A stretch of 64,000 nucleotides of DNA, from positions 310,001-374,000 of the forward strand of contig JBBRNL010000001.1 of the NCBI GenBank assembly GCA_038230335.1, given 5' to 3'. This DNA comes from JBBRDU01 sp038230335. GTDB lineage: Bacteria > Verrucomicrobiota > Verrucomicrobiia > Chthoniobacterales > UBA10450. The position numbers and the translations under genes are program-made. Numbering within the stretch: the stretch's first letter is position 1; the number at the start of each line of letters is the position of its first letter. The notes beneath the pieces were generated by a model. The model ran no database searches. It saw only the letters and a list, made by a program, of their open reading frames with translations, and was not told the origin of the DNA. Below, piece after piece: positions 25,838-34,992 of this stretch.

Positions 25838-27481
25838 TCAGTGCTCGACGCTCAGCCTTGAATCGGGCGGAGGCTGCCGGTCGTGGTCGGTCCGGAAGAG
25901 GACGGCGACACTGAACGTGACAATCGTTCCGAAACAAATCCACCAGGGGAATTCCATGACGGGCAGCCAATCGGGCTGGGGATAAAGTGGAAACGCGCCG
26001 GGACCTGCACCGGTAACCATGCGCGCGATGTTGTTAGGCAAACCGCTCAGAATCGCCACGACGATGAAGCCGAGAATCATGGCCAGGACGTTGCCGAAAT
26101 CGTTTCCGCGGCGCTTGGTCAGCATGCCGGCGAAAAAGACCCCGAGAAGCGAACCATAGGTGTAGCCGAATATTCCGAGAACGATGGGAATGATACGGAT
26201 TTCAGGATGGACGATGACGAGAAAGGAAGTGCTCGATGCGACCACGATCATCAAAAGTGAAAAGGCCACGGTGGCCCAGCGGACCGCGCGGAGACTCTGT
26301 TCATCGTTCGCGCCGGGGTTCATGTATGGCTGATACCAATCGCGCGTAAAACTGGTAGCGAGCGCATTGAGCGCGGTGCTCAGCGATCCCATGGCCGTAG
26401 CGAAAATTCCTGCAATCAAGAGCCCGCGCAGGCCAACCGGCATTTGATAAAGAACGAAGTGGCAGAACGTTTCGTTCGGACTCTTGGGCAGGGAAGGATC
26501 CGGATGTACCTGATAATATGTCCAAAGGAGCAACCCGATGCTCAGGAACGTCAGAACGATGGGGATATCGGCCAGACCAGAGAGGATGAGGGAGCGGCGG
26601 CTGCGCCGAATATCCGGCGCCGTTAACATGCGTTGCACCATGTCCTGATCCGTCCCGTGGGTGGCCATGGTAACGAAGGTTGAGCCGATCATTCCGGCGA
26701 AGATCGTGTATTCAACTTCGAACATTCCCTTAATCCTGTCCCAACCGTGTTTGGCCGGATCCAGTCCGGTCGTGATCAAATCAGAGAGGTGAAATCCACC
26801 GTGGCGTGCCACCACTTCATGCCAGCCACCCGGGATGGCGGAATAGATCAATCCGAGTGCGACGAGCGCGCTGCCCATCATGATGGACGCCTGGATGAAA
26901 TCGGTCCAAATGACGGCCTTGATTCCGCCCAGCGTGGTATAGACCGCTGTCAGGATGACAATGGCAACGCAGGCACCGACGTAGATCAGAAGGGTTTCCC
27001 GCTGGCCGGGGCGAACGCCGCGGATCATTTCGTAGGCAAGCGCGAGCGCGATGGCCGCGACATACAATCGCGCTCCCGAGGCGAGCAAACGTGTCACCAT
27101 GAACACGGCGGAGGCCGCGTTCTTCGTAGCTACGCCAAATCGCGCCGTCAGGTACTCATAAATCGAGAAGACTTTATAGTCGTAGTACGGCTTGATGAAG
27201 ATGTAGCTGACCAGAATGCGGGCCAGGATCGTGCCGAAGGCGAGTTGGAGGTAGGTGTAATTTCTGAGCGCGAATCCTTCGCCGGGCGTGCCGAAGAAGG
27301 TGCCGGCGCTCGTTTCGGCGGCGACGATGGAGGCGAGAACGGCCCACCATGGGATGCGTTGGCCGCCGAGCGCGAAGTCTTCCAGGCTATCTTCTTTTCG
27401 GCCCATGCGCAGGCCGATGCCGATGATAACGACAAAATAGACGAGCAGAACTCCGGTATCGATTGAGAGCCGCGCGTCCAT
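25838..27481 (-). CDS. sodium:solute symporter (SSS family)
   Basis: Inner-membrane Na+-coupled transporter, 547 aa with about 13 hydrophobic helices, of the SSF/PutP-SGLT superfamily. Seen: DSLEDFALGGQRIPWWAVLASIVAAETSAGT split over the first helices, LGGIKAVIWTDFIQASIMM, GTDQDMVQRMLTA and GLLIAGIFATAMGSLSTALNA. Start at 27481 (MDARLSIDTG). Substrate (sugar, amino acid or organic acid) cannot be told. Convergent with aspS. Confidence 0.92.
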   Translation of the reverse strand: MDARLSIDTGVLLVYFVVIIGIGLRMGRKEDSLEDFALGGQRIPWWAVLASIVAAETSAGTFFGTPGEGFALRNYTYLQLAFGTILARILVSYIFIKPYYDYKVFSIYEYLTARFGVATKNAASAVFMVTRLLASGARLYVAAIALALAYEMIRGVRPGQRETLLIYVGACVAIVILTAVYTTLGGIKAVIWTDFIQASIMMGSALVALGLIYSAIPGGWHEVVARHGGFHLSDLITTGLDPAKHGWDRIKGMFEVEYTIFAGMIGSTFVTMATHGTDQDMVQRMLTAPDIRRSRRSLILSGLADIPIVLTFLSIGLLLWTYYQVHPDPSLPKSPNETFCHFVLYQMPVGLRGLLIAGIFATAMGSLSTALNALATSFTRDWYQPYMNPGANDEQSLRAVRWATVAFSLLMIVVASSTSFLVIVHPEIRIIPIVLGIFGYTYGSLLGVFFAGMLTKRRGNDFGNVLAMILGFIVVAILSGLPNNIARMVTGAGPGAFPLYPQPDWLPVMEFPWWICFGTIVTFSVAVLFRTDHDRQPPPDSRLSVEH

Positions 27482-27526
27482 GACGCCTGTTACGTGACAG
27501 AATTTTGCAAAGGCGGAAAGAGTTTT

Positions 27527-27620
27527 GCCACGGATGGACACAGATTTTCACAGATGAATGGCTTTCCACGCGATGCCCTCTGCTTCATCTAATCTGTGTT
27601 TTTCTGTGTTAATCTGTGGC
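27527..27620. repeat. inverted CAGATT repeat pair without an ORF
   Basis: Left arm 27527-27558 (GCCACGGATGGACACAGATT...) and right arm 27584-27620 (ending GTTAATCTGTGGC) are imperfect inverted repeats with only 25 bp between them. Same sequence vocabulary as the repeats at the GxxExxY remnant (5333-5377). The right arm ends six bases before the start of the glycosylase gene, so it may supply part of its leader. Confidence 0.75.
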
Positions 27621-27625
27621 TTCTG

Positions 27626-28576
27626 ATGAAACTCCAGGTAATCAGTGCCCCCGATTTCGATCTGTCACTGACACTCGATTCGGGTCAGGTGTTTTATTGG
27701 AGGAGGGAGGGAACCGGCTTTGTCGGAGCGATCGGGGACGAGCCCGTTTTTGTAGAGCAACGTGACGACACGCTGGCGTTCGAGGGCGGTTCGGCGGAAT
27801 TGGTGCGCGACTACTTCGCCCTCGATCATCTGCTCGCCGATATCTGCGCCTCCTTTCCGGATGACCTGGTCATGAATGAAGCCCGCGCTCATTGCGGCGG
27901 TCTTCGCATCATGCGGCAACCGCGCTGGGAATGCCTGGCCAGCTTCATCACGTCTTCCATGAAGCAGGTGGCGCATATCCGGCAAATGTCGGAGGCCTTG
28001 CGGCGCCGCTTTGGACACGAGCGTCAGGTCGCGGGCCACACGGTATTTATTTTCCCGTCTCCGGAAGCGATTGCGCAAAGCTCGGAGGAAGAACTGCGCC
28101 GCTGTGCGCTTGGTTATCGTGCGAAAAATCTGCTGATGACGGCCCGATTGATCGCCTCGCGCGCGGCGGATCTCGATGAATGGAATAGTCTGCCCGACGC
28201 GGAACTGCGATCCAAGCTGTGCGGCCTGCCCGGGGTGGGCGCAAAGGTTGCTAATTGTGTGATGCTCTTCGCGTACGAGCGGTTGCAGGCTTTTCCCATC
28301 GACGTCTGGATCGCGCGTGTCTTGCAGGAGCGCTATTTTCCGCGAAAACGAAAAATGACGGAGGGACAAATGCGCGATTTTGCACAAGGGCATTTCGGCG
28401 CTTATGGCGGCTACGCTCAACAGTATCTTTTTCACCATGCCCGCAAGACGGCCATGCGGAAGCCACGCGAGAAGGCGATTGGAGTCAATCGACCCTACCT
28501 GAGCGCAGGTAGGGGTGGTTCAGCGAACTGCCCGGACGCTGGGGAAGATGGCAATTTGTCGCAGCCGCGCGTCTGA
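27626..28576 (+). CDS. OGG1-type 8-oxoguanine DNA glycosylase (HhH-GPD)
   Basis: Base-excision repair glycosylase/AP lyase, 316 aa, most like the eukaryotic/bacterial OGG1 group. Seen: LTLDSGQVFYWRR at the N-terminus (OGG1 domain), MRQPRWECLASFITSSMKQV, and the HhH-GPD core LPGVGAKVANCVMLFAYE...FPIDVWI with catalytic Lys (in GAKVA) and Asp (in PIDVW). Start at ATG 27626. The last about 30 residues lie in a sequence holding an 8-bp inverted repeat (28493-28514) and do not resemble the family; the original stop was probably earlier. Confidence 0.88.
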   Translation: MKLQVISAPDFDLSLTLDSGQVFYWRREGTGFVGAIGDEPVFVEQRDDTLAFEGGSAELVRDYFALDHLLADICASFPDDLVMNEARAHCGGLRIMRQPRWECLASFITSSMKQVAHIRQMSEALRRRFGHERQVAGHTVFIFPSPEAIAQSSEEELRRCALGYRAKNLLMTARLIASRAADLDEWNSLPDAELRSKLCGLPGVGAKVANCVMLFAYERLQAFPIDVWIARVLQERYFPRKRKMTEGQMRDFAQGHFGAYGGYAQQYLFHHARKTAMRKPREKAIGVNRPYLSAGRGGSANCPDAGEDGNLSQPRV

Positions 28577-28642
28577 GGTAGAGTTTACGTTGCGTAAATA
28601 TGTGAACAGTCTGGCCTTGCCGTTAGTCTGTATACCCACTCG

Positions 28643-29623
28643 ATGAACACGACGGCGGAATTCATGATCGGCCGATCGGCCGACGATGCGACCGAGCGAA
28701 AGCAGGAGTTGCGCAAGATTGCCTGGGCCATCCTGGCCGCGCTCGTTCTGCATGTGGTAATCGGATCTCTTCTGGCTGTTTTTAACGGGTTGTTTTCGTC
28801 CGCTCCACCCTTGGAAGACAAGCCAGTCGAACTGACCATTGTCGAACTCCCGCCGCTGACTCCTGCTCTCCAAGCCAAAAAAAATCCGATGTTCCGCGAG
28901 ACGGACCCGCTCAAGCAAACCGCCGAACAGCCGAAAGAGAAAACGTTTGAGTCGAATGCGAATTCCCTCGCGGCGAGCGAGCTTCCGGCCGCGGGCAGTG
29001 CGCCATTGCCGTCCCAACTGGGAGGGGATCGGCCCACGACCGACCTGGAAACTCATAATGCTTCGCTCGGGCAGACTGGCGCGGAGCCCCAGCCCACCGT
29101 TCGAGCGGAAGAAAAACCAACGCCGTCGGTCGCCCCTTCAGCGCCACCGACTCCCACTCCGGCAGACCAGCTTGCCATGCTTCGGGCTACGCCCAAACCG
29201 GCCGTGCAGCCCTCGGCTGCGCCGCAGCAGGTCAGGTCCACCTACCAGCCGCTCAAGCAGCAAAAGCGAATGTCGGGGGCCATTTCTAATCGGGGCGTGG
29301 CCTCGGTCAACGCGGTCGGCACCCCGCTGGGTCGGTACCAAAAGATGTTGTACGACGCGGTCGGCTCGCGTTGGTACAATTATGTCCAGCAGCAGTCGGA
29401 TCTGGTGAGTATCGGAACGGCTCATGTCGTGTTTTCGGTTGACCGAAACGGTCGCGTGCGGAACCTCAAGGTCATTCAAAACACATCCAATGAGTCATTC
29501 GCCAACGTTTGTCTTCGCTCCGTGCAGGAAGTCCAGCTGCCCGTCATTCCGCCGGACGTGGCCAGCACATTGCCGCCGGAAGGGCTAGAAGAAGAAATGT
29601 CGTTCACGATGTACGCGAACTAA
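28643..29623 (+). CDS. TonB/TolA-like energy transducer
   Basis: 326 aa: cytoplasmic N-terminus, one membrane helix (about residues 28-50, IAWAILAALVLHVVIGSLLA), a long Pro/Ala/Gln-rich spacer (about 70-220), and a C-terminal domain with SIGTAHVVFSVDRNGRVRNL, the TonB/TolA-type beta strand pattern. Precedes an ExbB and an ExbD gene in a TonB-ExbB-ExbD order, 2 bp before the ExbB start. Whether it acts in uptake or in a Tol-type envelope role is not clear. Confidence 0.85.
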   Translation: MNTTAEFMIGRSADDATERKQELRKIAWAILAALVLHVVIGSLLAVFNGLFSSAPPLEDKPVELTIVELPPLTPALQAKKNPMFRETDPLKQTAEQPKEKTFESNANSLAASELPAAGSAPLPSQLGGDRPTTDLETHNASLGQTGAEPQPTVRAEEKPTPSVAPSAPPTPTPADQLAMLRATPKPAVQPSAAPQQVRSTYQPLKQQKRMSGAISNRGVASVNAVGTPLGRYQKMLYDAVGSRWYNYVQQQSDLVSIGTAHVVFSVDRNGRVRNLKVIQNTSNESFANVCLRSVQEVQLPVIPPDVASTLPPEGLEEEMSFTMYAN

Positions 29624-29625
29624 AG

Positions 29626-30339
29626 ATGAGCCCGCTGATTCTCGCGCAGATTCCCGAAGCATTGCAAAGCTTCACCAGCTTCTTTTTCAAAGGTGGCCTC
29701 TTCATGTGGCCGCTGCTCATTTGTTCGATCGTTGCGCTCACCACCATTATTCTGCGGACCTTTGCGTTGCGCGAAAAGAACGTCCTGCCTCTTGTGATTG
29801 AGAGCGAAATGGAACGCCTTGTGCCGGGCGCCAGTGCGGAACGTCTGGCTCGCATTGTCCACCATGATACTTCGTCGCTCGCCCGAATTGTCCGCGTGGC
29901 CCTGTCGCATTTGCGTTGGCCGCGCTCGGACAACGTGGAGGCCGTGCAAACGCGCGCCCGCTACGAAATGGTGCGTTTAGAGCGCGGCCTCGTTGTCCTC
30001 GAAGTGATTGTGGGCATCGCCCCTTTGCTCGGACTGATTGGAACGGTCTCTGGTTTAATTCACGTATTTGCCAGTCTCGGATTGAGTGCCGGGGCGGCCG
30101 ACGCCAAGCGGATCGCGCTCGGTATCTCGGAAGCGCTCAGCACGACGATCTTTGGCCTCGGCATCGCCGTCGTGACCTTGGTTGCGTTCGTTTATTTCTC
30201 AAAAAAAGTGGAAGTATTATCGATCGAAATCGAATCGCTCGTGACCGATCTGCTCTCCAAATGTTATTACGGACGGGTGGCCGGGGAAATGCCGGTGCCG
30301 CCGCGCGGAACCGTGCCGGCCAGTGCTCCGGTGGCATGA
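29626..30339 (+). CDS. exbB: MotA/TolQ/ExbB proton channel protein, second system
   Basis: 237 aa, the ordinary length, with no leader or linker as in the first system. Seen: FFFKGGLFMWPLLICSIVALTT (first helix), GIAPLLGLIGTVSGLIHVFA (channel helix) and ALSTTIFGLGIAVVTLVAFV. Start at 29626 (MSPLILAQ), two bases after the stop of the TonB-like gene; upstream in-frame starts would lie inside that gene. Confidence 0.92.
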   Translation: MSPLILAQIPEALQSFTSFFFKGGLFMWPLLICSIVALTTIILRTFALREKNVLPLVIESEMERLVPGASAERLARIVHHDTSSLARIVRVALSHLRWPRSDNVEAVQTRARYEMVRLERGLVVLEVIVGIAPLLGLIGTVSGLIHVFASLGLSAGAADAKRIALGISEALSTTIFGLGIAVVTLVAFVYFSKKVEVLSIEIESLVTDLLSKCYYGRVAGEMPVPPRGTVPASAPVA

Positions 30340-30360
30340 AACGGCCCTGAGAATCGTGTT

Positions 30361-30768
30361 ATGAGATTCGCCGCGCGCAAAAAGCGGGCCCCTTCCATCA
30401 TCATCGTCTCGCTGGTCGATGTGCTCGTCATTCTTCTCATCTTTTTTGTGGTCTCCACCACCTTCAGAACGCAACAGCCGGAGGTCCAGATCAATCTCCC
30501 GGACTCGAAGACGGCAGTCAGTGCGCCTTCCGAACAGGACCATGCGCTGGTCACGATCGATCAGGATGATGAAATCAAACTGGATGGCAAAACGCTCGAA
30601 GCCGACGCCCTGGAGGGTGCGGTGCGTGATTTGCCTCCCACGCGCAAGTCCACCATCGCATTGCAGGCCGACAAAAAAGCGTCCTTCGGCACGATCATTA
30701 AAGTAATGGATGCTCTGAAGCTGGCTGGGGTAAAGAATTTGCCGGCCTTCACGCAGCAAGAGAAATGA
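30361..30768 (+). CDS. exbD: ExbD, second system
   Basis: 135 aa with the single helix SIIIVSLVDVLVILLIFFVV, which carries the proton-binding Asp, and a periplasmic domain. It differs clearly from the two ExbD proteins at 13-15 kb, so the systems are not a recent copy of each other. Its stop overlaps the start of def (ATGA). Confidence 0.92.
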   Translation: MRFAARKKRAPSIIIVSLVDVLVILLIFFVVSTTFRTQQPEVQINLPDSKTAVSAPSEQDHALVTIDQDDEIKLDGKTLEADALEGAVRDLPPTRKSTIALQADKKASFGTIIKVMDALKLAGVKNLPAFTQQEK

Positions 30769-31364
30769 GACTGTCCATTCGTCAGTACGGCGATCCGGCT
30801 CTGAGGGCCAAAGGTCACCGGATTGACCGGGTCGATCAACGCGTCCGGGATTTGGCGGTGGATATGCTGGACACGATGCACGCCGTCAACGGGGTCGGCC
30901 TGGCTGCCCAGCAGGTTGGCCAGGCGCTTCAGTTGACGGTCATCGACGTAGCTCAGGTTGAGGACCGGCCGAGCACACTCAAGATCAACGGGGTGGCCAC
31001 TGCGGTTGAAGAGGCCATGCCGCTGATCCTGGTCAATCCGGAGATCACGCTGGGTGAGGAAATCACCGTTGGAATCGAAGGCTGTTTAAGTTTCCCCGAG
31101 ATTAATGCGGACATTGATCGATCCGAATCTGTCGTCGTGCATGCCGAAACGCTTGATGGGGCATCCATGACGATCGAGGCGACCGGCTTACTGGCTCGCG
31201 CCTTGCAACATGAAGTCGATCACCTGAACGGCATTCTGTTCATCGATCGAATGAGTTCGGCCCTGAAAGTGAGTTTATCGAGCAAGCTGAAGCGTTTGCA
31301 GAAGGAGACGCAACAAGGTCAGGGCCAGAACAAACCCTTGCGCGTCGGTCAGAGCGCCTTGTAG
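30765..31364 (+). CDS. def: peptide deformylase
   Basis: Removes the N-formyl group from new proteins; metal enzyme of 199 aa. All three motifs are intact: GVGLAAQQ (43-50), EGCLSFP (105-111, metal-binding Cys107) and HEVDH (149-153, two His and the catalytic Glu). Translation is coupled to exbD by an ATGA overlap, an unusual neighbour. An insert of about 15 residues between the first two motifs (residues 66-84) is moderately long. Confidence 0.95.
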   Translation: MRLSIRQYGDPALRAKGHRIDRVDQRVRDLAVDMLDTMHAVNGVGLAAQQVGQALQLTVIDVAQVEDRPSTLKINGVATAVEEAMPLILVNPEITLGEEITVGIEGCLSFPEINADIDRSESVVVHAETLDGASMTIEATGLLARALQHEVDHLNGILFIDRMSSALKVSLSSKLKRLQKETQQGQGQNKPLRVGQSAL

Positions 31365-31873
31365 TCGACACTGATGGTGCGGAAGAGCAGTTCTCCGTGT
31401 TCGGCCGAGAAGTAGAACAGCTCGAGCATGGTGGTACCGACCATCCATTGATACCCGACCAGCGTTTGGATCACATCGCTATCGCTATCGCGGCCTCGTG
31501 AGACCAACTTCCCTGTTCCGTACTTGGAATCGAAATACTTCCGGATTTCGCCCATGCGCTGATTGTAACGCTCAATCGTCCAGTCGGGATATTCATACTG
31601 CAGTTCCACCCCAAAAAGGGATCCCTGCTTGAAGGTAAAGAGAGTCCGCTTCAGTCCGGGATGGACGAGCCCTTCCACCGTCCAGACTTCGCGATTCTCT
31701 TTTTTCTCCCGCGCCATCACTCGCGCCTTGGCGCCGTTGAGGACCGCTTCGACCCGCGGCATCGGATCATTCCAGCGAAACCCGAACGGCGGCAGGAGTT
31801 CGTCCGCTCCGCGGGCCGGCATAACGAAGCAACAGCTCGCAAGCAATGAAAAGATCAGAACGCGGATGGACAT
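31349..31873 (-). CDS. exported protein, unknown function
   Basis: 174 aa with a signal peptide (VLIFSLLASCCFVMPARGA). The mature protein has a domain with FGFRWNDPMPRVEAVLNGAK, LFTFKQGSLFGVELQYEYPDW and MVGTTMLELFYFSAEHGELLF; I know no family name. Its 3' end overlaps def by 16 bp tail to tail, and its 5' end faces the dnaA upstream region. Confidence 0.75.
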   Translation of the reverse strand: MSIRVLIFSLLASCCFVMPARGADELLPPFGFRWNDPMPRVEAVLNGAKARVMAREKKENREVWTVEGLVHPGLKRTLFTFKQGSLFGVELQYEYPDWTIERYNQRMGEIRKYFDSKYGTGKLVSRGRDSDSDVIQTLVGYQWMVGTTMLELFYFSAEHGELLFRTISVDYKAL

Positions 31874-32446
31874 TCAGTGCAGCACTGCGACGGTGATTTC
31901 GGAAACCGGGGAATTCATGTTTGGGCGGAGAGGAACGAACGTTGTTAGCCCGCCCGGTGAAAAATCATGCGCGACGTAGCTAACTCCGTCAACGCTCCTC
32001 GCAGTGAGATTTTTTGCAGACGCCAGGCATATCCGAACGCATTTTCAGTCAAGATTTTTTTGACCACGTTCCCAAAATAAAGTTCAGATTTTTTCTTGTC
32101 GGACTTTGTAACGGTTTCTACTCTTCGAGTCGCTGGCAGGGCGGGACGGGCAGTGATGTGAATAAGATGTGAACAGCTTTGCTAAAAATTACCGCCTGAT
32201 AATGACTCAACCGACCCGCTCTTTGAAGCAATACCTGCCAGGACACGGCGCGCTCCGTGGCGGGATGAACACGAAAGCGGCGAGCGCATCCCTTTTTCCC
32301 TCGTGTTTTCGCGATTTTCACGTTGAATCGTCCGGAAGCGCGTCTGCTTTTCGGTCCGAGCGTGCGGCCGGAAATTCCCCGTTGCTACCCATATCCCACT
32401 GGGAATCGCGCTTTGTGGCAATTCTGTAACGCTGTTAACAAGTTAC
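31874..32446. other. candidate origin region upstream of dnaA
   Basis: A 573-bp stretch without a supportable gene, directly before dnaA-dnaN, the commonest oriC position. It has AT-rich runs at about 32008-32100 (GATTTTTT, CAAGATTTTTTTGACC, CAGATTTTTTCTTG), one good DnaA-box match at 32157-32165 with a weaker one at 32169-32177, and TGTAAC...GTTACA arms (32425-32447) around GTTAAC abutting the dnaA start. Only one clear box is a weak count for an origin, so this is a candidate. Confidence 0.45.
32157..32165 (-). promoter_or_regulatory. DnaA box (TTATTCACA)
   Basis: TTATTCACA on the minus strand fits the TTATNCACA consensus. A neighbouring CTGTTCACA (32169-32177, minus) has two mismatches, with the two boxes starting 12 bp apart. 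Confidence 0.5.
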
Positions 32447-33805
32447 ATGGACGAGACCTGTAAAGAGCTTTGGCAGCGACTGTCCCTTGCCTTGGAACCG
32501 CAGGTCAGCCCGGACACTTTTAAGCGTTGGTTTTCCGCCGTGGAACTGGTGCAGGCGACGGAGGATTCCCTCACCTTCAGTGTTCCGAATAATATCTATC
32601 AATTTTGGATCGAGAGTAACCACATGGCGGCCTTGCACTCGGCCATCAACTCCGCTCTCGGCTCGCCTCGCGAAGTGAAATTTTGTCCGCCTTCCGGAAG
32701 CCCTTCCGAACTCGGCGGGAAGTCCGTCGTGACGGTGGAGAGCGAACCGGAACCCGCGCGCGACACGAAAGCGCCGGGGAGCGTGCTGGGGTTAAATCCG
32801 CGCAACAATTTCGAGACGTTCGTGGTCGGGCCGAATAACGAGATTGCGCACGCGGCCAGTTTGGCCGTCGCGCAATCACCGGCCCGGACCTACAATCCGC
32901 TCTTCATCTATGGCGGAGTCGGGCTGGGCAAGACGCACCTGATGCAGGCGATTGGCCAGTATGTCTTCAGCAAAAAGAAGAACAGCAAGGTCATGTATCT
33001 CTCGAGCGAGCTGTTCATCAACGAGTTCATCGACGCCATTCAGCACAACAACCTGGTTAAGTTCCGCAAGCGATATCGCCAGGCCGACCTTCTCCTGATT
33101 GACGACATTCAGTTCCTCGGCGGAAAAGAGCGGTCGCAGGAGGAATTTTTCCACACCTTCAACACACTTTTCGACGGACATAAGCAGATTGTTCTCTCCA
33201 GCGACCGGCCGGCTTCAGAGATTGCCAATCTGGAGCACCGCCTCGTCTCAAGGTTCGAATGGGGCCTGACCGCGGAATTGCAGCCACCCGACGTCGAAAC
33301 CCGCATGGCCATCTTGCGGAAGAAGGCGCGCACCCTGCAGATCAGGCTGGAGGATCAGGTCTTCGAATTTCTGGCCAATCGAATTCGGTCAAATGTGCGC
33401 CGGCTGGAAGGCGCGCTTATGCGGGTGGCTTCCTTTGCCTCGTTGAGCGGTAAGGAATTGACGCAGGAAGTGATCGAGCACCTGCTCAAGGATATTTTAC
33501 AGGAGGAAGCGCGTAATCTGGTCACGATCGAACAAATCCAGCGCCGCGTGGCTGAACACTTCGATGTGCGTCTGGCCGATATGACAAGCAAACGCCGCCC
33601 GGCCAACATCGCCTTCCCGCGGCAGGTGGCGATGTATTTGGCGCGCGAGCTGACCAAGGCGTCACTCAATGAAATAGGCGAAGCCTTTGGGGGCCGCGAT
33701 CACGGAACCGTCCTGCATGCCTGCAAGCTGGTGAAGAGGAGGATGACGGAACAGGATAGCATCCGGCAGACGATTTCCTTCATCGACAGCTCGTTGAAGC
33801 GCTAG
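32447..33805 (+). CDS. dnaA: chromosomal replication initiator DnaA
   Basis: 452 aa. Domain I (1-80), a short linker, domain III AAA+ ATPase (Walker A GGVGLGKTHLMQAI near residue 155-170, Walker B LLLIDDIQFLGGKERSQEEF), and domain IV DNA-binding helix-turn-helix with the family signature (GGRDHGTVLHACKLV). Starts at ATG 32447. Followed by dnaN 68 bp later; recF and gyrB do not follow, unlike many genomes. Confidence 0.98.
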   Translation: MDETCKELWQRLSLALEPQVSPDTFKRWFSAVELVQATEDSLTFSVPNNIYQFWIESNHMAALHSAINSALGSPREVKFCPPSGSPSELGGKSVVTVESEPEPARDTKAPGSVLGLNPRNNFETFVVGPNNEIAHAASLAVAQSPARTYNPLFIYGGVGLGKTHLMQAIGQYVFSKKKNSKVMYLSSELFINEFIDAIQHNNLVKFRKRYRQADLLLIDDIQFLGGKERSQEEFFHTFNTLFDGHKQIVLSSDRPASEIANLEHRLVSRFEWGLTAELQPPDVETRMAILRKKARTLQIRLEDQVFEFLANRIRSNVRRLEGALMRVASFASLSGKELTQEVIEHLLKDILQEEARNLVTIEQIQRRVAEHFDVRLADMTSKRRPANIAFPRQVAMYLARELTKASLNEIGEAFGGRDHGTVLHACKLVKRRMTEQDSIRQTISFIDSSLKR

Positions 33806-33873
33806 GGCGGATAGCGAGTTTGCGGTTGCCGAACAAAATCGAAGGCTTTACATCTTAAGCGCCGTAGCTGCCC

Positions 33874-34971
33874 ATGAAATTTAGCGTTACCAAAGAAAAA
33901 CTGCTCGAAGGACTGCAACAGGTCCAAAACGTCGTTAGCACGAGGACGACGCTTCCGATTCTTTCCAACGTGCTGCTGCAGGCGATCGGGAACGAAGTGC
34001 ACCTGACCACGACGGATCTCGACGTGGGCGTGCGCGGGAGTTTCGAGGCGCAGGTCGAGAAAGAAGGCGCCACCACTTTGCCGGCGCGGCGTCTGTTCAA
34101 CATCGTCCGGGAATTGCCTTCCAGTGAGATTCAGATCGATATCGACGGCAAGAACGCCGCCTCCATTCGGAGCGGTCAAAGCTTTTTCAAAATACTTGGC
34201 TTGCCCGAGGAAGAATTTCCGCCCCTGCCGAAATTCGAAAACGCCAAAGTCGTGACCATGCGGCAAAAGGATCTGCGCGATGGCCTGCGCAAAACTTCCT
34301 ATGCCATCTCCACGGACGAAACGCGTTACGTGTTGAACGGGGTGCTCTTCAGCTTCAAGGAAAACAAACTGACCCTGGTGGCCACGGACGGACGCCGCCT
34401 CGCCATGCTCGATATCGAGCTGGAGTTTCCGCGCAGCCACGAGGCCGACATCATCGTTCCGACCAAGGCCGTGACCGAATTGCAGCGGCTGCTCACGGAT
34501 GACGGCGATGTTAAGGTGAGCGTAGGATCCGGCCAGATTGCCTTCGATTTAAATAAGACGCTGCTCGTCTCGAAGTTGATTGAGGGAAATTATCCCAACT
34601 ATCGCCAGGTCATTCCATCGGAGGCGAAGGAGCGCGTGACGTTGGAGAGGGAGACGTTTTTGAATTCGCTGCGGCGGGTTTCGCTCCTGGCGAGCGACAA
34701 GTCCAATTCGATCAAACTGAGCTTCGGTAAAAATAACATCGATATCACGGCGAACACGCCCGAGGTCGGCGAAGCGAAAGAATCACTGGCGGTGGTCTAT
34801 AAGGGGCGCGATTTCTCGATCGCTTTCAATCCCGAGTTCCTCATGGCGCCGCTGCGCAATTTGACCGAGGACGAGGTCTTCCTTGATCTGATCGACGAGA
34901 TGAGCCCGGGTGTGGTGAAGATTCAAAGCCCGTTTCTCTACGTCCTGATGCCGATGCGCATCAGCGCCTGA
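33874..34971 (+). CDS. dnaN: DNA polymerase III beta subunit (sliding clamp)
   Basis: 365 aa. Ring-shaped clamp holding Pol III on DNA, three repeats of the clamp domain. Seen: MKFSVTKEKLLEGLQQVQNVVSTR at the start, TTLPILSNVLL, YVLNGVLF and the C-terminal PVMI-type end SPFLYVLMPMRIS. Cotranscription with dnaA is likely. Confidence 0.97.
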   Translation: MKFSVTKEKLLEGLQQVQNVVSTRTTLPILSNVLLQAIGNEVHLTTTDLDVGVRGSFEAQVEKEGATTLPARRLFNIVRELPSSEIQIDIDGKNAASIRSGQSFFKILGLPEEEFPPLPKFENAKVVTMRQKDLRDGLRKTSYAISTDETRYVLNGVLFSFKENKLTLVATDGRRLAMLDIELEFPRSHEADIIVPTKAVTELQRLLTDDGDVKVSVGSGQIAFDLNKTLLVSKLIEGNYPNYRQVIPSEAKERVTLERETFLNSLRRVSLLASDKSNSIKLSFGKNNIDITANTPEVGEAKESLAVVYKGRDFSIAFNPEFLMAPLRNLTEDEVFLDLIDEMSPGVVKIQSPFLYVLMPMRISA

Positions 34972-34992
34972 CGATCGCTGGTCTGTTCTGTG

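Noticed and set aside
32169..32177. Second DnaA box CTGTTCACA
   Set aside because: Two mismatches to the consensus; not counted as a real box.
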